A stretch of DNA of 64,000 nucleotides from Alkalihalobacillus sp047302405. Lineage in GTDB: Bacteria > Bacillota > Bacilli > Bacillales > Bacillaceae_D. Shown here one piece after another: positions 25,217 through 34,844 of this stretch (its first letter is position 1; each line of letters begins with the position of its first letter). The notes below the pieces were generated by a model, which searched no databases, was not told the DNA's origin, and saw nothing but the letters and a program-made list of their open reading frames with translations. The position numbers and the translations under genes were made by a program. Location of the stretch: NCBI RefSeq assembly GCF_047302405.1, contig NZ_CP154853.1, positions 1,736,001 through 1,800,000 on the forward strand, in the 5' to 3' direction.

Positions 25217-25971
25217 GACGGACACAATCTGAATTTATCAAATTTCCTGGCTAAATAAAGTTCTTTATCCTGATAAATCCAATTTCCAAAATTAAGAACA
25301 GATTTAGTATTTGTGATATACAAACGATAATTCTTATCCACTTCAATTAACTTATGTTTAAATCCTTTTTCCTTAAAAATATTCACTAAGCTATTCATAA
25401 AGCTTTTAGATCCTCCAACAAAACATAAATAATGTCTAGACGGATAAATATGCCCATCGCCATCAAAATATCCTCTAATAAAGTGGCTCAAGTACTCTTT
25501 TGGAACTTTTGGAAACTCGATTGTTCTTGATTTATTGGGTAGGATCCCATGAATATACATTAAATCTTCTTTTAATATTTTGCTATTAAGGTTTAATAAA
25601 TGAACATTTGTCTTTTTATTATAATACAATGGTTGATTGGAGCCGATTTCTTCCCTTATTTTTAACAATATGTTTGGATCTTTTTGTGCAAAGCTCACAG
25701 TTTGAGTTATTTCATTTACAGTTCCATCTGCAACGAAAAAGCCAAGAATATAAGCCATATTGTTTGACCATTCTTTAAAGAAATGTTCATTTAATGGATA
25801 TTTTCTTTTTCAGCTGCCTCTTGGTCTAAATTGAACATTCATTTCGTTTAAAATGGTTCGTATCCTTCTTTGTGATACATTAGCAATATTGCTAATCTCT
25901 AATGTGCTTTCCCCTTCTAGATATCTTTTTACAATTTCTTCTTTTGCAAGTATACATTTTATTTTTCTCAT
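25201..25971 (-). pseudogene. HTH-LAGLIDADG homing endonuclease interrupted by TGA
   Basis: A 256-codon frame runs from the ATG at 25969-25971 to 25201, with one internal TGA at codon 54 (25810-25812). The first 53 residues form an HTH of recombinase type (IVKRYLEGESTLEISNIANV). The rest has two LAGLIDADG motifs, YILGFFVADGTV and FIRGYFDGDGHI, each with its catalytic Asp. Translation of the 185-residue endonuclease part could restart at the ATG at 25758. From memory of the family the TGA replaces a Trp codon. No intron or intein is visible around it, so it is a free-standing gene. Confidence 0.75.
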
Positions 25972-26081
25972 AAAAGCGCCTCCACTCTTATTGTAACAAA
26001 CATACGTTCTTATAATGGAGGTTTAAATGAACTTTTATATTTTTTATAGGAGATTAGCTTACAACTGTCATATTTGATCCC

Positions 26082-26552
26082 TTACTTATATTTAGTTAAT
26101 ATTTTTTCTGGAATATGACAATAATCATTTGGGTATTTAGTTAACCTATCTTGATGTTCTTCAGCACTTCTCACATAATTTGTAAGAGGCATTACTTCAA
26201 CAACGATACGCTCCTTATCCTTTCTCCCATTAAGAAAAGCCTGTACCTCTTTTAAGTGTTCAGGGTTTTCACTGTATACTCCTGTTCTGTATTTCTCCCC
26301 TACATCCTCGCCTTGTTGATTCAAACTGTATGGATCAATGATTTCAAATAGATAGTCCATTAATTCCCTGATCGTTACAACCGTTGGAACAAAGCCTGTT
26401 TTGACACATTCAGCATAACCATCATAATCCCCTTCAAGTGTATAACTTGTTCCATTAGCCCTTCCCGCTTCTGTAAACTTAACTCCGGGTAACGTTTTAA
26501 TAAAAGCTTGTACTCCCCATAAACATCCACCTGCAAAATATATTATTTCCAT
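26082..26552 (-). CDS. msrA: Peptide methionine-S-sulfoxide reductase MsrA family
   Basis: The 156-residue protein repairs oxidised methionine. The active-site motif is GCLW with Cys10, where most relatives have GCFW. Later family blocks such as DPYSLNQQGEDVGEKYRTG and AEEHQDRL are present. There is no fused MsrB domain, and only one other Cys near the N-terminal half (Cys49), plus a late Cys. The length is a little short for MsrA. It stands alone between two decayed genes. Confidence 0.82.
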   Translation of the reverse strand: MEIIYFAGGCLWGVQAFIKTLPGVKFTEAGRANGTSYTLEGDYDGYAECVKTGFVPTVVTIRELMDYLFEIIDPYSLNQQGEDVGEKYRTGVYSENPEHLKEVQAFLNGRKDKERIVVEVMPLTNYVRSAEEHQDRLTKYPNDYCHIPEKILTKYK

Positions 26553-26699
26553 CTTTACGCTCCTGTTTGTTTCATTTAATTCAAAAGTTGTACGCTCTAA
26601 AGCTAAACAATCTTCTTAACTATTTACGATTCAGTTATTAAACTCGGTAAAGTTTGTTTCATATCTTTTTTGTGTTATCTTTTTATCGATTAATCCCTA

Positions 26700-27317
26700 C
26701 TATGTTTGTGATAATTTCCGATGAATTAATTCAGTAGGCGTATACCCTGTATACTTTTTAAATGTTGTAGTAAAATAAGCAGGGTTAATGTAACCAACCA
26801 TCTCCGAAACTTCGTAAATGAGAAAATTCCCTTCTTGAATCATTTTTTTAGCCTTTTCCATTCGAATTCTTGTTAAATAACTTTTAAATGATTCTCCAAC
26901 AATTCGCTTGAAAATTTGCCCTAAATAGTTTCTCGAAATATATAACTCATCCGCGATATCTTGTAGCGTTATATTCTCACTTATACGATTTTGAACAAAA
27001 TCTACCATTTGCTCAACTAGTTGTCGATGCTTTAAATTTTCATCCCATTGCTGGTGATGACAAATCACTTTCACTTTATCCTGTAAAAAATTCTCCAACT
27101 CAGCCCATGACTGAAATTGCTTGATTTCCTGGTAAATATCCATGCTAGTTTCAAACATATCATCGATTCGTATTCCTATATCATATAAGGAATACGTCAT
27201 AATCGTCCACATTTCAATTCCGGTTTTAATTGCTTAATTTTTCTGATAAGTATGGTGGTGAATTTCCCCAAAGAAGTCCGCTAAAATTCGGATTGCCTTT
27301 TTCTCGTCCGGATAACG
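26700..27317 (-). pseudogene. Decayed AraC/YesN-type transcriptional regulator
   Basis: The 170-codon 3' part (26700-27212) encodes an intact double-HTH AraC domain (ITLQDIADELYISRNYLGQIFKR and VGYINPAYFTTTFKKYTGYTP). The same frame continues upstream to 27317 as RYPDEKKAIRILADFFGEI, the linker typical of YesN-like regulators. It is broken by TAA at 27234-27236 and by another stop beyond. The receiver domain is missing. A short DNA-binding protein could still be made from the ATG at 27212. Confidence 0.7.
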
Positions 27318-27610
27318 AGTTTATAAATTTCAACTATCTTTTTATACTAAATATAAGAATCAAACACCATTCATTCGTTTTCAAAAAAATCCCGGTACAT
27401 GAATCCAAGACGTACTTAGAGTAATCGTTTCTTGATGCGATTCAATTCATTTACTCAGTGTTCAACACAAGCTCCCTCCTTTTTACGATATAACTTGCCA
27501 CTTTGTCTATATGCCCTAGCATCGTAAAATTCACTAAGTTTTGTTTTTTCTCTCGCTGAATAGTGCGATAATATTATACATCTTACGGTTATTACGGAAC
27601 TTTCACCTAA

Positions 27611-27730
27611 ACACGTAAAGATACTGTAGAACGTTTCTATGTTAACGAAACTGAAGATGGAACATATATTCTACAAAATGAAAATGTAAGAGCAAGCATT
27701 CGTCCCCCACCTAAATCTTTTCTATTTTGA
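27611..27730 (+). pseudogene. Short coding remnant
   Basis: A frame after TAA at 27608-27610 reads TRKDTVERFYVNETEDGTYI and ends RPPPKSFLF at the TGA at 27730. It has protein-like composition but no start codon. The family is not recognised. Confidence 0.25.
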
Positions 27731-27754
27731 GCAGGGGGACTTCTGTTTGAACTA

Positions 27755-28627
27755 TTAAAGTGATAAACTTGCATACCTTTCAATAATAAAGTCAATAAAA
27801 TATCTACTTGAAATTGGTAAAACTTTTTTATCCTTAACAGAAAGACTAATGGTCCGAATAACAGGTGTTGAAATGGATCTCGACACAATATTATAGGGGC
27901 ATCTATTTAAGACTAACCTTGGTAAAATAGAAATACCAAGACCTTGTTCAACCATGGACATAATGGCAAAAATATCATGTACTCGATAATGGATATTTGG
28001 TTCAATGTTATTTTGTTTAAAAATTGTTAATGGCTCATTTACTAAACCCTCATCTAATAAAATATAAGGTTCATTCATTAATTCTTTTATTGAGATGTTA
28101 TTGTGTTCGGCTAGAGGGTGATTTTCTGGCATTACTACAAGCATTTCATCTTCTTGTAAGGCGGTGGTCGTAAGATTTGATGCCGTATTAGAATTCACAA
28201 AGCCAAAATCTACACTGCCTTCTATAATCCATTTTGAAATCTCAGAATAATTCCCTTGATTTAACTCAAACTGAACAGTTGGGTATTGTTGTTTGAAATC
28301 CTTTATTAACTTTGGTAGCCAATGACACGTAACACTAGTGAATGTGCCAATGCGAATAAGCCCACTTTGTAGTCCTTCCATCTCTTTTTGTTTTTCTAAT
28401 AGTTCCCTATGTGAATTATATATTTTTTTAATATATGGAAAAAACTCTTCCCCATCTGGCGTCAATGAAATTCCCTTTCTAGATCGTAAAATTAAAGTAG
28501 AGGAAAGCTCTTTCTCTAGTGAATATATCATTTGACTAATAGCAGATTGAGTATAGCCCAGTTCTTCCGCCGCTTTAGTGAAACTCCCTGTTTCAATTGA
28601 TTTAATAAAAGCATAATATGAATTCAT
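27755..28627 (-). CDS. LysR-family transcriptional regulator
   Basis: The protein has 290 residues from the ATG at about 28627, which follows AAAGGAGG. An upstream ATG eight codons earlier lies before that site and is less likely. The N-terminal winged HTH (SFTKAAEELGYTQSAISQMIYSLEKEL) is followed by a periplasmic-binding-protein-like effector domain (about 90-285). Its target and ligand are unknown. The next gene upstream is a distant divergent DUF2798 gene. Confidence 0.88.
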   Translation of the reverse strand: MNSYYAFIKSIETGSFTKAAEELGYTQSAISQMIYSLEKELSSTLILRSRKGISLTPDGEEFFPYIKKIYNSHRELLEKQKEMEGLQSGLIRIGTFTSVTCHWLPKLIKDFKQQYPTVQFELNQGNYSEISKWIIEGSVDFGFVNSNTASNLTTTALQEDEMLVVMPENHPLAEHNNISIKELMNEPYILLDEGLVNEPLTIFKQNNIEPNIHYRVHDIFAIMSMVEQGLGISILPRLVLNRCPYNIVSRSISTPVIRTISLSVKDKKVLPISSRYFIDFIIERYASLSL

Positions 28628-28651
28628 ATGCTCAACCTCCTTTGTTTTCAT

Positions 28652-29154
28652 AATTCTAATTTCCTATTATAGCTATTAGGATAATTGAAGTAAATCAATA
28701 TTAATTGTTATAGGAAATGAAAATGCACGATTGGCTTAATTCCCTTTAATGCATGATTATACGAAAGGTCAAGTACATTTGATTATTTAAATTCACAAAA
28801 AATAAATGAAAGTCCAAAACATAATTCATTGAAGCGAAGGAAGTCAGTTCTTGTCAATAATTAATCAAAATATGGTATATTTAACATTATGGAAAATTTT
28901 AAATAGAAACGATTTTGTAAATGAAGGGATATTTGGAAATGTCGAATAATAAAAAAGTGACTATTAAACAAATGGCATTAGAATATCTAATGGTTGTATT
29001 ATAAATATTTGTTTTACTAATACATAATTGGATGCTAAGATTTAATTCTAATGAGCTGTATCAAAGGTTGTATCTACCCATAAAGATATAGAAATGATTC
29101 TATTGTATATGATGATTATTACTCTTGAGAAAGTTCTATTTCAATAATAAGTAG
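28652..29154. other. Intergenic region with a possible decayed frame
   Basis: The promoter region of the LysR gene lies here. On the plus strand a 21-codon frame (MSNNKKVTIKQMALEYLM) near 28940 ends in TAA. It is followed in the same phase by IFVLLIHNWMLRF, so a small membrane protein gene may have decayed. Confidence 0.3.
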
Positions 29155-29433
29155 GTGAGTTTTATTAATATTAATGTTAAATACAAAAACGTTATTTTTG
29201 CTCTATTGATGGCTTTTTCTATGTCTTTGTTTATTACATTTATTTTAGTCTCATTAAATTTTGGTTTTAGTAATACTTTTTTGCTTACTTGGTTAAAACT
29301 TTGGCCGCAAGCCTTTATATGTGCTTTCTTTGGAGCTTTCTTTTTTCCAAAACTGATACATCAACTAATAAAAAAAATAAATTTCATAGAAGTAGCCCAA
29401 CTGAAAAGCGAGTCCACTATTGAGAAAAAATAG
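29155..29433 (+). CDS. DUF2798-family small membrane protein
   Basis: The protein has 92 residues and two membrane helices (about 10-33 and 44-68). The block WLKLWPQAFICAFFGAFFFPKLIHQLI is typical of DUF2798. The function of the family is unknown. The start is uncertain: GTG at 29155 lies inside the GGTGAG that could be the ribosome binding site, and the following codons include no ATG in frame. Confidence 0.65.
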   Translation: MSFININVKYKNVIFALLMAFSMSLFITFILVSLNFGFSNTFLLTWLKLWPQAFICAFFGAFFFPKLIHQLIKKINFIEVAQLKSESTIEKK

Positions 29434-29538
29434 TAATGTTCAGAATAAGTATAACGTCGGTTGAAACGACCTTTTTTATTATCATCCCCATGTTTTCACA
29501 ACCTTACTTTGACCGAGTGTTTACAAGTGAACAAAAGC

Positions 29539-29570
29539 CCTACAAATTAATCATTTTCCTAATTTGTAGG
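29539..29570. terminator. Terminator between DUF2798 and mocR genes
   Basis: An 11-bp perfect stem (CCTACAAATTA and TAATTTGTAGG) with a 10-nt loop extends as imperfect pairing on both sides. Flanking A and T runs allow use in both directions between these convergent genes. Confidence 0.65.
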
Positions 29571-29710
29571 AGCCTTCTTTTGTATTTCGTTCACTATTTC
29601 TGATTCTCGTAAGCTTGAATGATTTTACGAGAATCTTCAAAGGTTTCCTATTTGAATCCAACCTTGATGTATTTCATTAACTGCTCATCTAATACCCTTA
29701 CCGTTTTTGA

Positions 29711-31114
29711 TTATTGTTTTTGTGCAAATTCCTGCAAAGCGGCCGCAATACGCAAAACACCTTCCCTTATTTGTTCCTCCGTTAAACTCCCGTAACCTAA
29801 GACAATCTGATTTTGATAACTCCCCTTTTTTAATGAATAATGCTCAACCGGATAAACTTGTACACAAGCGGCATTCAATTTGTCTAAAACAGCCTTATTA
29901 AACTGGATCTGTTTAAACTCTACGACTAAATGCATGCCAGCTGCCTCTCCGACAATATGACAGTAAGGAAAATGTTGCTTAAGTTCTTTGACCAATGCCG
30001 CCCTTCTTCGCTTATAAATTCGTTTCATTTTTCTAATATGCTGGTCTAAATACCCTTCCTCTATAAACCTTACCATTGCTAATTGTTCTATCGTACTTGT
30101 ATGACGATCTGCATACCACTTTAACGTTTGAAATGGTTTAATGAGTGCAGGGGGTAACACAACATATCCGATTCTTATAGCTGGCGAGAGGATTTTACTA
30201 AAGGTTCCTACATATATAACCTTATTAGAATCAAGACTTTGCATAGAGGAAACGGCTGTCCCTTCATATGTAAATTCACTATCATAGTCATCCTCCACTA
30301 TATAGCATCCCATTTCTCTCGCATATTCTACAAGTTGAATTCTCCTTTGAATACTTAATGTAATTCCCGTTGGAAATTGATGAGATGGAATAACAAAGAT
30401 AAAGTTAGGGGCATAGTTTCTTGGAAGTTTTCCCGGAACTATCCCTTCCTCATCCATCGGAATCGGTAAAACCTTTGCACCTGCTTGTAAGAAAATCCCT
30501 CGCATTTCATCTGTTACTGGGTCCTCTACAGCAATTGAGTTTTCCTTTCCATCTAACAACCTTGTGATAAGGTATAACCCTTGTGTTGCCCCTGAGGTAA
30601 TGACAATTTGATTCGGGTGACATTTTACCCCTCTAGTACGCAAGAGGTAATTTGCTAAACTTATTTGTAATTTCTCATCACCACTTGGGTTACCATAGCC
30701 AAAAATTTGATTATCAATATCGTAACAAATTTCCTTCACTAACTTTCCCCATACTCTTCTCGGAAAATGATCCATCGCTGGATGTGCAGCTCGAAAATCA
30801 ATGATCTCTTCTTGAATTCGTTGTTGCTCATTCAGAACCTCAACAACTTTTGGCGACTCCATTTGTAGAGCAATACCAGGAGTTACATACGTTCCAGATT
30901 TCTCTTTCATATAAATATACCCTTCATATAATAATTGCTCATAAGCAGCTAACACCGTGTTTCTAGATACACCTATTTGATTCGCCAATTCACGTGTGGA
31001 TGGTAATCGGGATTGTCCGGTTAATTGTTCGCTTAAAATTAATTGACGAATATGCTGATACACTTGTTTCGTAAGGCTAATATCGCCTTTTCTATTTACC
31101 TCAAACCAGAGCAT
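29711..31114 (-). CDS. MocR-type regulator (GntR HTH fused to aminotransferase fold)
   Basis: The 467-residue protein has an N-terminal GntR winged helix (about 12-80, RLPSTRELANQIGVSRNTVLAAYEQL) and a type I aminotransferase domain. The PLP lysine is Lys307 in VGTFSKILSP. MocR proteins such as PdxR and GabR use bound PLP to sense vitamin B6 or amino acid state. It is divergent from an aspartate racemase-like gene and shares a 123-bp control region with it. The racemase is therefore the probable target. Confidence 0.9.
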   Translation of the reverse strand: MLWFEVNRKGDISLTKQVYQHIRQLILSEQLTGQSRLPSTRELANQIGVSRNTVLAAYEQLLYEGYIYMKEKSGTYVTPGIALQMESPKVVEVLNEQQRIQEEIIDFRAAHPAMDHFPRRVWGKLVKEICYDIDNQIFGYGNPSGDEKLQISLANYLLRTRGVKCHPNQIVITSGATQGLYLITRLLDGKENSIAVEDPVTDEMRGIFLQAGAKVLPIPMDEEGIVPGKLPRNYAPNFIFVIPSHQFPTGITLSIQRRIQLVEYAREMGCYIVEDDYDSEFTYEGTAVSSMQSLDSNKVIYVGTFSKILSPAIRIGYVVLPPALIKPFQTLKWYADRHTSTIEQLAMVRFIEEGYLDQHIRKMKRIYKRRRAALVKELKQHFPYCHIVGEAAGMHLVVEFKQIQFNKAVLDKLNAACVQVYPVEHYSLKKGSYQNQIVLGYGSLTEEQIREGVLRIAAALQEFAQKQ

Positions 31115-31135
31115 CTATGGTCCCTCCTATTCATC

Positions 31136-31180
31136 TGGTACTATAAATTTATCTATTTATTGGCTCTATATCGTACCAGT
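31136..31180. promoter_or_regulatory. Shared operator region of the mocR-racemase pair
   Basis: CTGGTAC (31136-31142) and GTACCAG (31174-31180) form a 7-bp inverted repeat with 31-bp separation in the divergent promoter region. A further ATGGTAAATT follows at 31187. Widely spaced short sites are usual for MocR dimers, so binding by the adjacent regulator is inferred. Confidence 0.45.
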
Positions 31181-31237
31181 ATAACATGGTAAATTTAGAT
31201 ATATCATAAACGACTTAGAAAGATAGGTGGATAAATA

Positions 31238-31942
31238 ATGAAAACAATTGGACTTATCGGTGGTCTTAGCTGGGAATCAACAGCAGATTATTATAAAACA
31301 ATCAATGAATATGTGAAAAAGCAGTATGGTGGACTTCATTCAGCAAAATGCCTTATGTATTCATTTAATTTCCATGAAGTTGTAGAGCTTCAAAACAACG
31401 GTTTATGGGAGGAAGCAACAAATGAAATGATTCATGCTGCCGAGTCATTAGAAAAAGCAGGAGCTGACCTTGTCATTATTTGTACAAATACCATGCATCT
31501 AATGGCAGAAGAGGTGCAAGCTGCGATCTCTGTGCCGCTCATTCATATCGTTGATGTCATTGCAAACTCAATTAAGGAACAAGGCCTTTCTAGTATCGGG
31601 TTATTAGGCACACGTTTTACTATGGAGAAAGATTTCTACAAAGAAAGACTTGCTAAACATGGAATTAAAACCATTATTCCAACAGATGAAGATCGTACTA
31701 CTGTACACAATGTCATCTATCAGGAACTCTGCCAAGGTAGAATCTGTCCAAAATCGAAAGCTTCCTACCAAGCGATTATTGAAAGACTTGCGGAACAAGG
31801 TGCACAAGGGGTTATTTTAGGATGCACGGAAATTCCACTATTATTATCCGCTGACGATTCAGAAATTCCACTTTTTGACTCGACGAAATTACATGCAGAA
31901 TATACGATCCAATATGCAATGAAGAGAAAGCAGATGGTATAA
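31238..31942 (+). CDS. Aspartate/glutamate racemase family protein
   Basis: The 234-residue cofactor-independent racemase has the two catalytic cysteines Cys82 (IICTNTMHL) and Cys196 (GVILGCTEIPLL). The N-terminus MKTIGLIGGLSWESTADYY is typical of the aspartate racemase branch (RacD/YgeA-like). Substrate specificity cannot be fixed from sequence. It is transcribed away from the MocR regulator. Confidence 0.88.
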   Translation: MKTIGLIGGLSWESTADYYKTINEYVKKQYGGLHSAKCLMYSFNFHEVVELQNNGLWEEATNEMIHAAESLEKAGADLVIICTNTMHLMAEEVQAAISVPLIHIVDVIANSIKEQGLSSIGLLGTRFTMEKDFYKERLAKHGIKTIIPTDEDRTTVHNVIYQELCQGRICPKSKASYQAIIERLAEQGAQGVILGCTEIPLLLSADDSEIPLFDSTKLHAEYTIQYAMKRKQMV

Positions 31943-31999
31943 TTTCCATCTAAGTGTGATTGACCAACCTATTCAGCACCCACACACTTTAGATAAAAC

Positions 32000-32026
32000 C
32001 CCTCTAAGGAACCATTCCTTAGAGGG
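32000..32026 (+). terminator. Terminator after the racemase gene
   Basis: A perfect 12-bp stem (CCCTCTAAGGAA and complement) with a 3-nt loop is preceded by AAAA and followed by ATTT. The T tract is weak, but the stem is very stable. Confidence 0.65.
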
Positions 32027-32252
32027 ATTTCACCTTCCCATTCATTTATGTATTAGTCGAATCTCGTCACTAAAAATTCACAAAAAATTAAGATGTTTTA
32101 TTAGCCTACAACCTCTAATGTTCCTCTATAAAGTCCTCCTCTAACTGATTAAGATATGCCAAATGGGATAAGATCAATTATATAAGTGTTTATAAACTTA
32201 AGGACAAAGTAACACTTTTCAATGATATAAATGAATGTAAATAAAGTAAGCC

Positions 32253-32281
32253 TTTACACCTCTCCTTATTTGTGTCATATT
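32253..32281 (+). promoter_or_regulatory. Possible cydA promoter
   Basis: TTTACA (32253-32258) and CATATT (32276-32281) are spaced by 17 bp. The -35 is the right arm of a TGTAAA/TTTACA inverted repeat starting at 32236. The leader to cydA would be about 195 nt. The rest of the 455-bp gap holds no gene. Confidence 0.35.
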
Positions 32282-32390
32282 TTCAAACCTTACCTTCACT
32301 TCATAGAGATTTAACATTTTCCTTATAAAATCAGCTTAAATTCATGTTAGGATTTTATTACACTTTTGATTAATAACTAAAAAGTTAGGG

Positions 32391-32432
32391 TACCTGATTT
32401 AAGGAATCTATTCGATAAGCAGGTATTTTTTT
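32391..32432 (+). terminator. Hairpin plus T tract in the cydA leader
   Basis: TACCTG (32391-32396) and CAGGTA (32420-32425) flank a 23-nt loop with partial pairing. They are followed by seven T residues, about 50 bp before the cydA start codon. It could be an attenuator or simply a weak terminator. Confidence 0.35.
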
Positions 32433-32483
32433 ATGATGAGTGAATCATAGATTTTTATTCCTATATAAAGGGGTGTTTTTTAG

Positions 32484-33824
32484 ATGTTATTTGAAGATCC
32501 AGTATTTATGAGTAGAATGCTTACACTACTCACATTATCCTTTCACATTTTTTATGCAACGGTCGGTGTCGGGCTGCCACTGATGATTATGATATTCCAA
32601 TGGGTTGGAATCAAAAAAAATGATATGCACTATATGCTCATGGCTCGTAGATGGGCAAAGGGATTTGTCGTTACTGTTGCTGTCGGAGTTGTAACTGGGA
32701 CGGCGATTGGTCTGCAATTAGCGTTATTATGGCCAAGTTTTATGGAGCTAGCTGGTAATATTATTGCCCTGCCACTTTTTATGGAAGTATTTGCCTTCTT
32801 TTTTGAAGCGATCTTCTTGGGCATTTATTTATATACTTGGGATCGTTTTGATAATCAGAAAAAGCATTTATTACTTTTGATTCCGGTTGCTATTGGAGGG
32901 GCGATGTCGGCTTACTTTATTACCGTTGTGAACTCATTTATGAATTCTCCAGGCGGTTTTGAACTTATAAATGGCGAGTTCGTCAATGTAAACCCGATAG
33001 CCGCTATGTTTACCGTATCTATGCCAACAAAGGTTACCCATGTTCTAGCAACGGCTTATATGACAGTTGCCTTTGTGCTTGCAGCAATTGCAGCCTTCCG
33101 CCTTTTACAAGGAGCGAATCAGACATATCATAAGAAGTCTTTAACGTTATTAATGAAAATTGGCTTTGTTTTTGCCTTAGCTACAGCCCTTATTGGCGAC
33201 TTATCTGGTAAGTATTTAGCGGAATATCAACCAGAAAAATTAGCGGCTGCCGAATGGCATTTTGATACAACGTCCGAAGCACCGCTTATTTTATGGGGAG
33301 TTCTTGATGAAAATAATGAAGCACAATTTGCGATAGAAATCCCATATGCTTTAAGTATTTTAGCTCATGGCGATCCTTTTGCAGAGGTCATTGGGTTAGA
33401 CCAATTCCCAGAAGAGGTTCAACCACCACTTGTGATTCATTATTTCTTTGACACAATGGTCACGATTGGCGTCTTTATGTTAGCTCTCTCCTTTATTTAT
33501 TGGGTCGCAACTTGGAGAAAATGGCCCTTTATTCAACAAAGATGGTATCGATGGTTAATTGTCTTGGGTGGACCGCTCTCCTTCCTTGCGATACAAGCTG
33601 GATGGTGGATGGCAGAAGTTGGCCGTCAACCGTGGATATTACGAGGGATTATGACGATCGACGAAGCCGCTACAACGAGTGATTATGTTGGTTTAATGTT
33701 TATTCTCTTTATTCTTCTCTATCTCGTTTTAGGAATTGGGACAATTGTGGTTTTAAGAAGAATGTTCCGTGATAACCCAATTGAAAAGGACTTAGAACGT
33801 TACTCAGGAGGGAAGCCATCATGA
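32484..33824 (+). CDS. cydA: Cytochrome bd quinol oxidase subunit I
   Basis: This 446-residue membrane subunit holds the haems and oxidises quinol. The N-terminal block MLFEDPVFMSRMLTLLTLSFH contains the proximal haem histidine. It has about nine membrane helices and the short Q-loop type expected in Firmicutes. It starts with ATG after AAGGGGTG and overlaps cydB by 4 bp (ATGA). The oxidase gives high-affinity, copper-independent respiration. Confidence 0.95.
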   Translation: MLFEDPVFMSRMLTLLTLSFHIFYATVGVGLPLMIMIFQWVGIKKNDMHYMLMARRWAKGFVVTVAVGVVTGTAIGLQLALLWPSFMELAGNIIALPLFMEVFAFFFEAIFLGIYLYTWDRFDNQKKHLLLLIPVAIGGAMSAYFITVVNSFMNSPGGFELINGEFVNVNPIAAMFTVSMPTKVTHVLATAYMTVAFVLAAIAAFRLLQGANQTYHKKSLTLLMKIGFVFALATALIGDLSGKYLAEYQPEKLAAAEWHFDTTSEAPLILWGVLDENNEAQFAIEIPYALSILAHGDPFAEVIGLDQFPEEVQPPLVIHYFFDTMVTIGVFMLALSFIYWVATWRKWPFIQQRWYRWLIVLGGPLSFLAIQAGWWMAEVGRQPWILRGIMTIDEAATTSDYVGLMFILFILLYLVLGIGTIVVLRRMFRDNPIEKDLERYSGGKPS

Positions 33825-34837
33825 GTTTAGAAATTATCGGTGTTTCCGTACTTTGGTTATTTTTATTTGGGTACGTGATTGTCGCTTCGATTGATTATGG
33901 GGCGGGTTTCTTTAATGCTTATAGCATTTTGACTGGAAAACAACATATTGTCTCTAACGTTATTCAACGGTATTTATCACCGGTCTGGGAAGTAACGAAT
34001 GTCTTCTTTGTCTTTTTCTTTGTAGGAATTGTCGGTTTCTTTCCAGAGACAGCTTACTATTTTGGCACGATTTTATTAATTCCAGGAAGTATCGCCTTAA
34101 TATTACTGGCGATACGTGGCTCCTATTACGCATTTGAATCATATGGGAAAAAGGGACATAAGGGTTACGCCTTTATGTATGGGGCTTCTGGAATCCTCAT
34201 TCCTGCTTCCCTTTCAATTGTGTTAACGATCTCAGAAGGTGGATTTGTTTCTATGGAGACAGGCAATCCTACACTTGATTATTTAGCCTTATTTACAAGT
34301 CCACTCACTTGGGCAATCGTTGTTCTGAGCATTATCGCTGTTCTTTATATCTCGGCCGTCTTTTTAACTTGGTATGCCAATGAAACAGGCGATAAAAAAG
34401 CGACCTCTCTGATGAGGAAATATGCTCTTATTTGGGCAATCCCATTAATTGTGGCGGCTTCAGGCATTATCATTGAGCTAAGAGGCCATAATTTCGAGCA
34501 CTATACTCGCATTCTCGACTTATGGTGGATGTTCGCGATCTCCTTTATTTTATGGCTTGGTACCGTTTGGTTGTTATGGAAAAAAAGAAATTATGCCCTT
34601 TCCCTTTGGTTATTAATTGGACAATTTGCTTTCGCTTTCTTCGGATATGGTATTTCTCATTATCCTTACTTATTGTATCCGTATTTAACAATCTATGATG
34701 GATTCACGAATGAAGCGATGGCGATTGCTTTAATTATTGCTTTTGTACTTGGAATGATGTTACTCATTCCTTCCCTGTACCTGCTACTACGTTTGTTCTT
34801 GTTTGACAAAAAATATATAAAAGGAAAAAGGGAGTGA
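33821..34837 (+). CDS. cydB: Cytochrome bd quinol oxidase subunit II
   Basis: The 338-residue membrane protein has about nine helices. The family blocks are IDYGAGFFNAYSI near the start and later EVTNVFFVFFFVG. It forms the heterodimeric core with CydA. The gene overlaps cydA at ATGA and is followed 7 bp later by a tiny CydS-like gene. Confidence 0.94.
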   Translation: MSLEIIGVSVLWLFLFGYVIVASIDYGAGFFNAYSILTGKQHIVSNVIQRYLSPVWEVTNVFFVFFFVGIVGFFPETAYYFGTILLIPGSIALILLAIRGSYYAFESYGKKGHKGYAFMYGASGILIPASLSIVLTISEGGFVSMETGNPTLDYLALFTSPLTWAIVVLSIIAVLYISAVFLTWYANETGDKKATSLMRKYALIWAIPLIVAASGIIIELRGHNFEHYTRILDLWWMFAISFILWLGTVWLLWKKRNYALSLWLLIGQFAFAFFGYGISHYPYLLYPYLTIYDGFTNEAMAIALIIAFVLGMMLLIPSLYLLLRLFLFDKKYIKGKRE

Positions 34838-34844
34838 TGAAACG

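Noticed and set aside
29455..29480. Intrinsic terminator directly after the DUF2798 gene (GTCGGTTGAAACGACC plus T tract)
   Set aside because: The stem is only four base pairs. The 11-bp stem at 29539-29570 is the better candidate.
32270..32288. Rex-binding site at cydA (TTGTGTCATATTTTCAAA)
   Set aside because: The right half is off by one in spacing and differs at several core positions from TTGTGAAnnnnTTCACAA.
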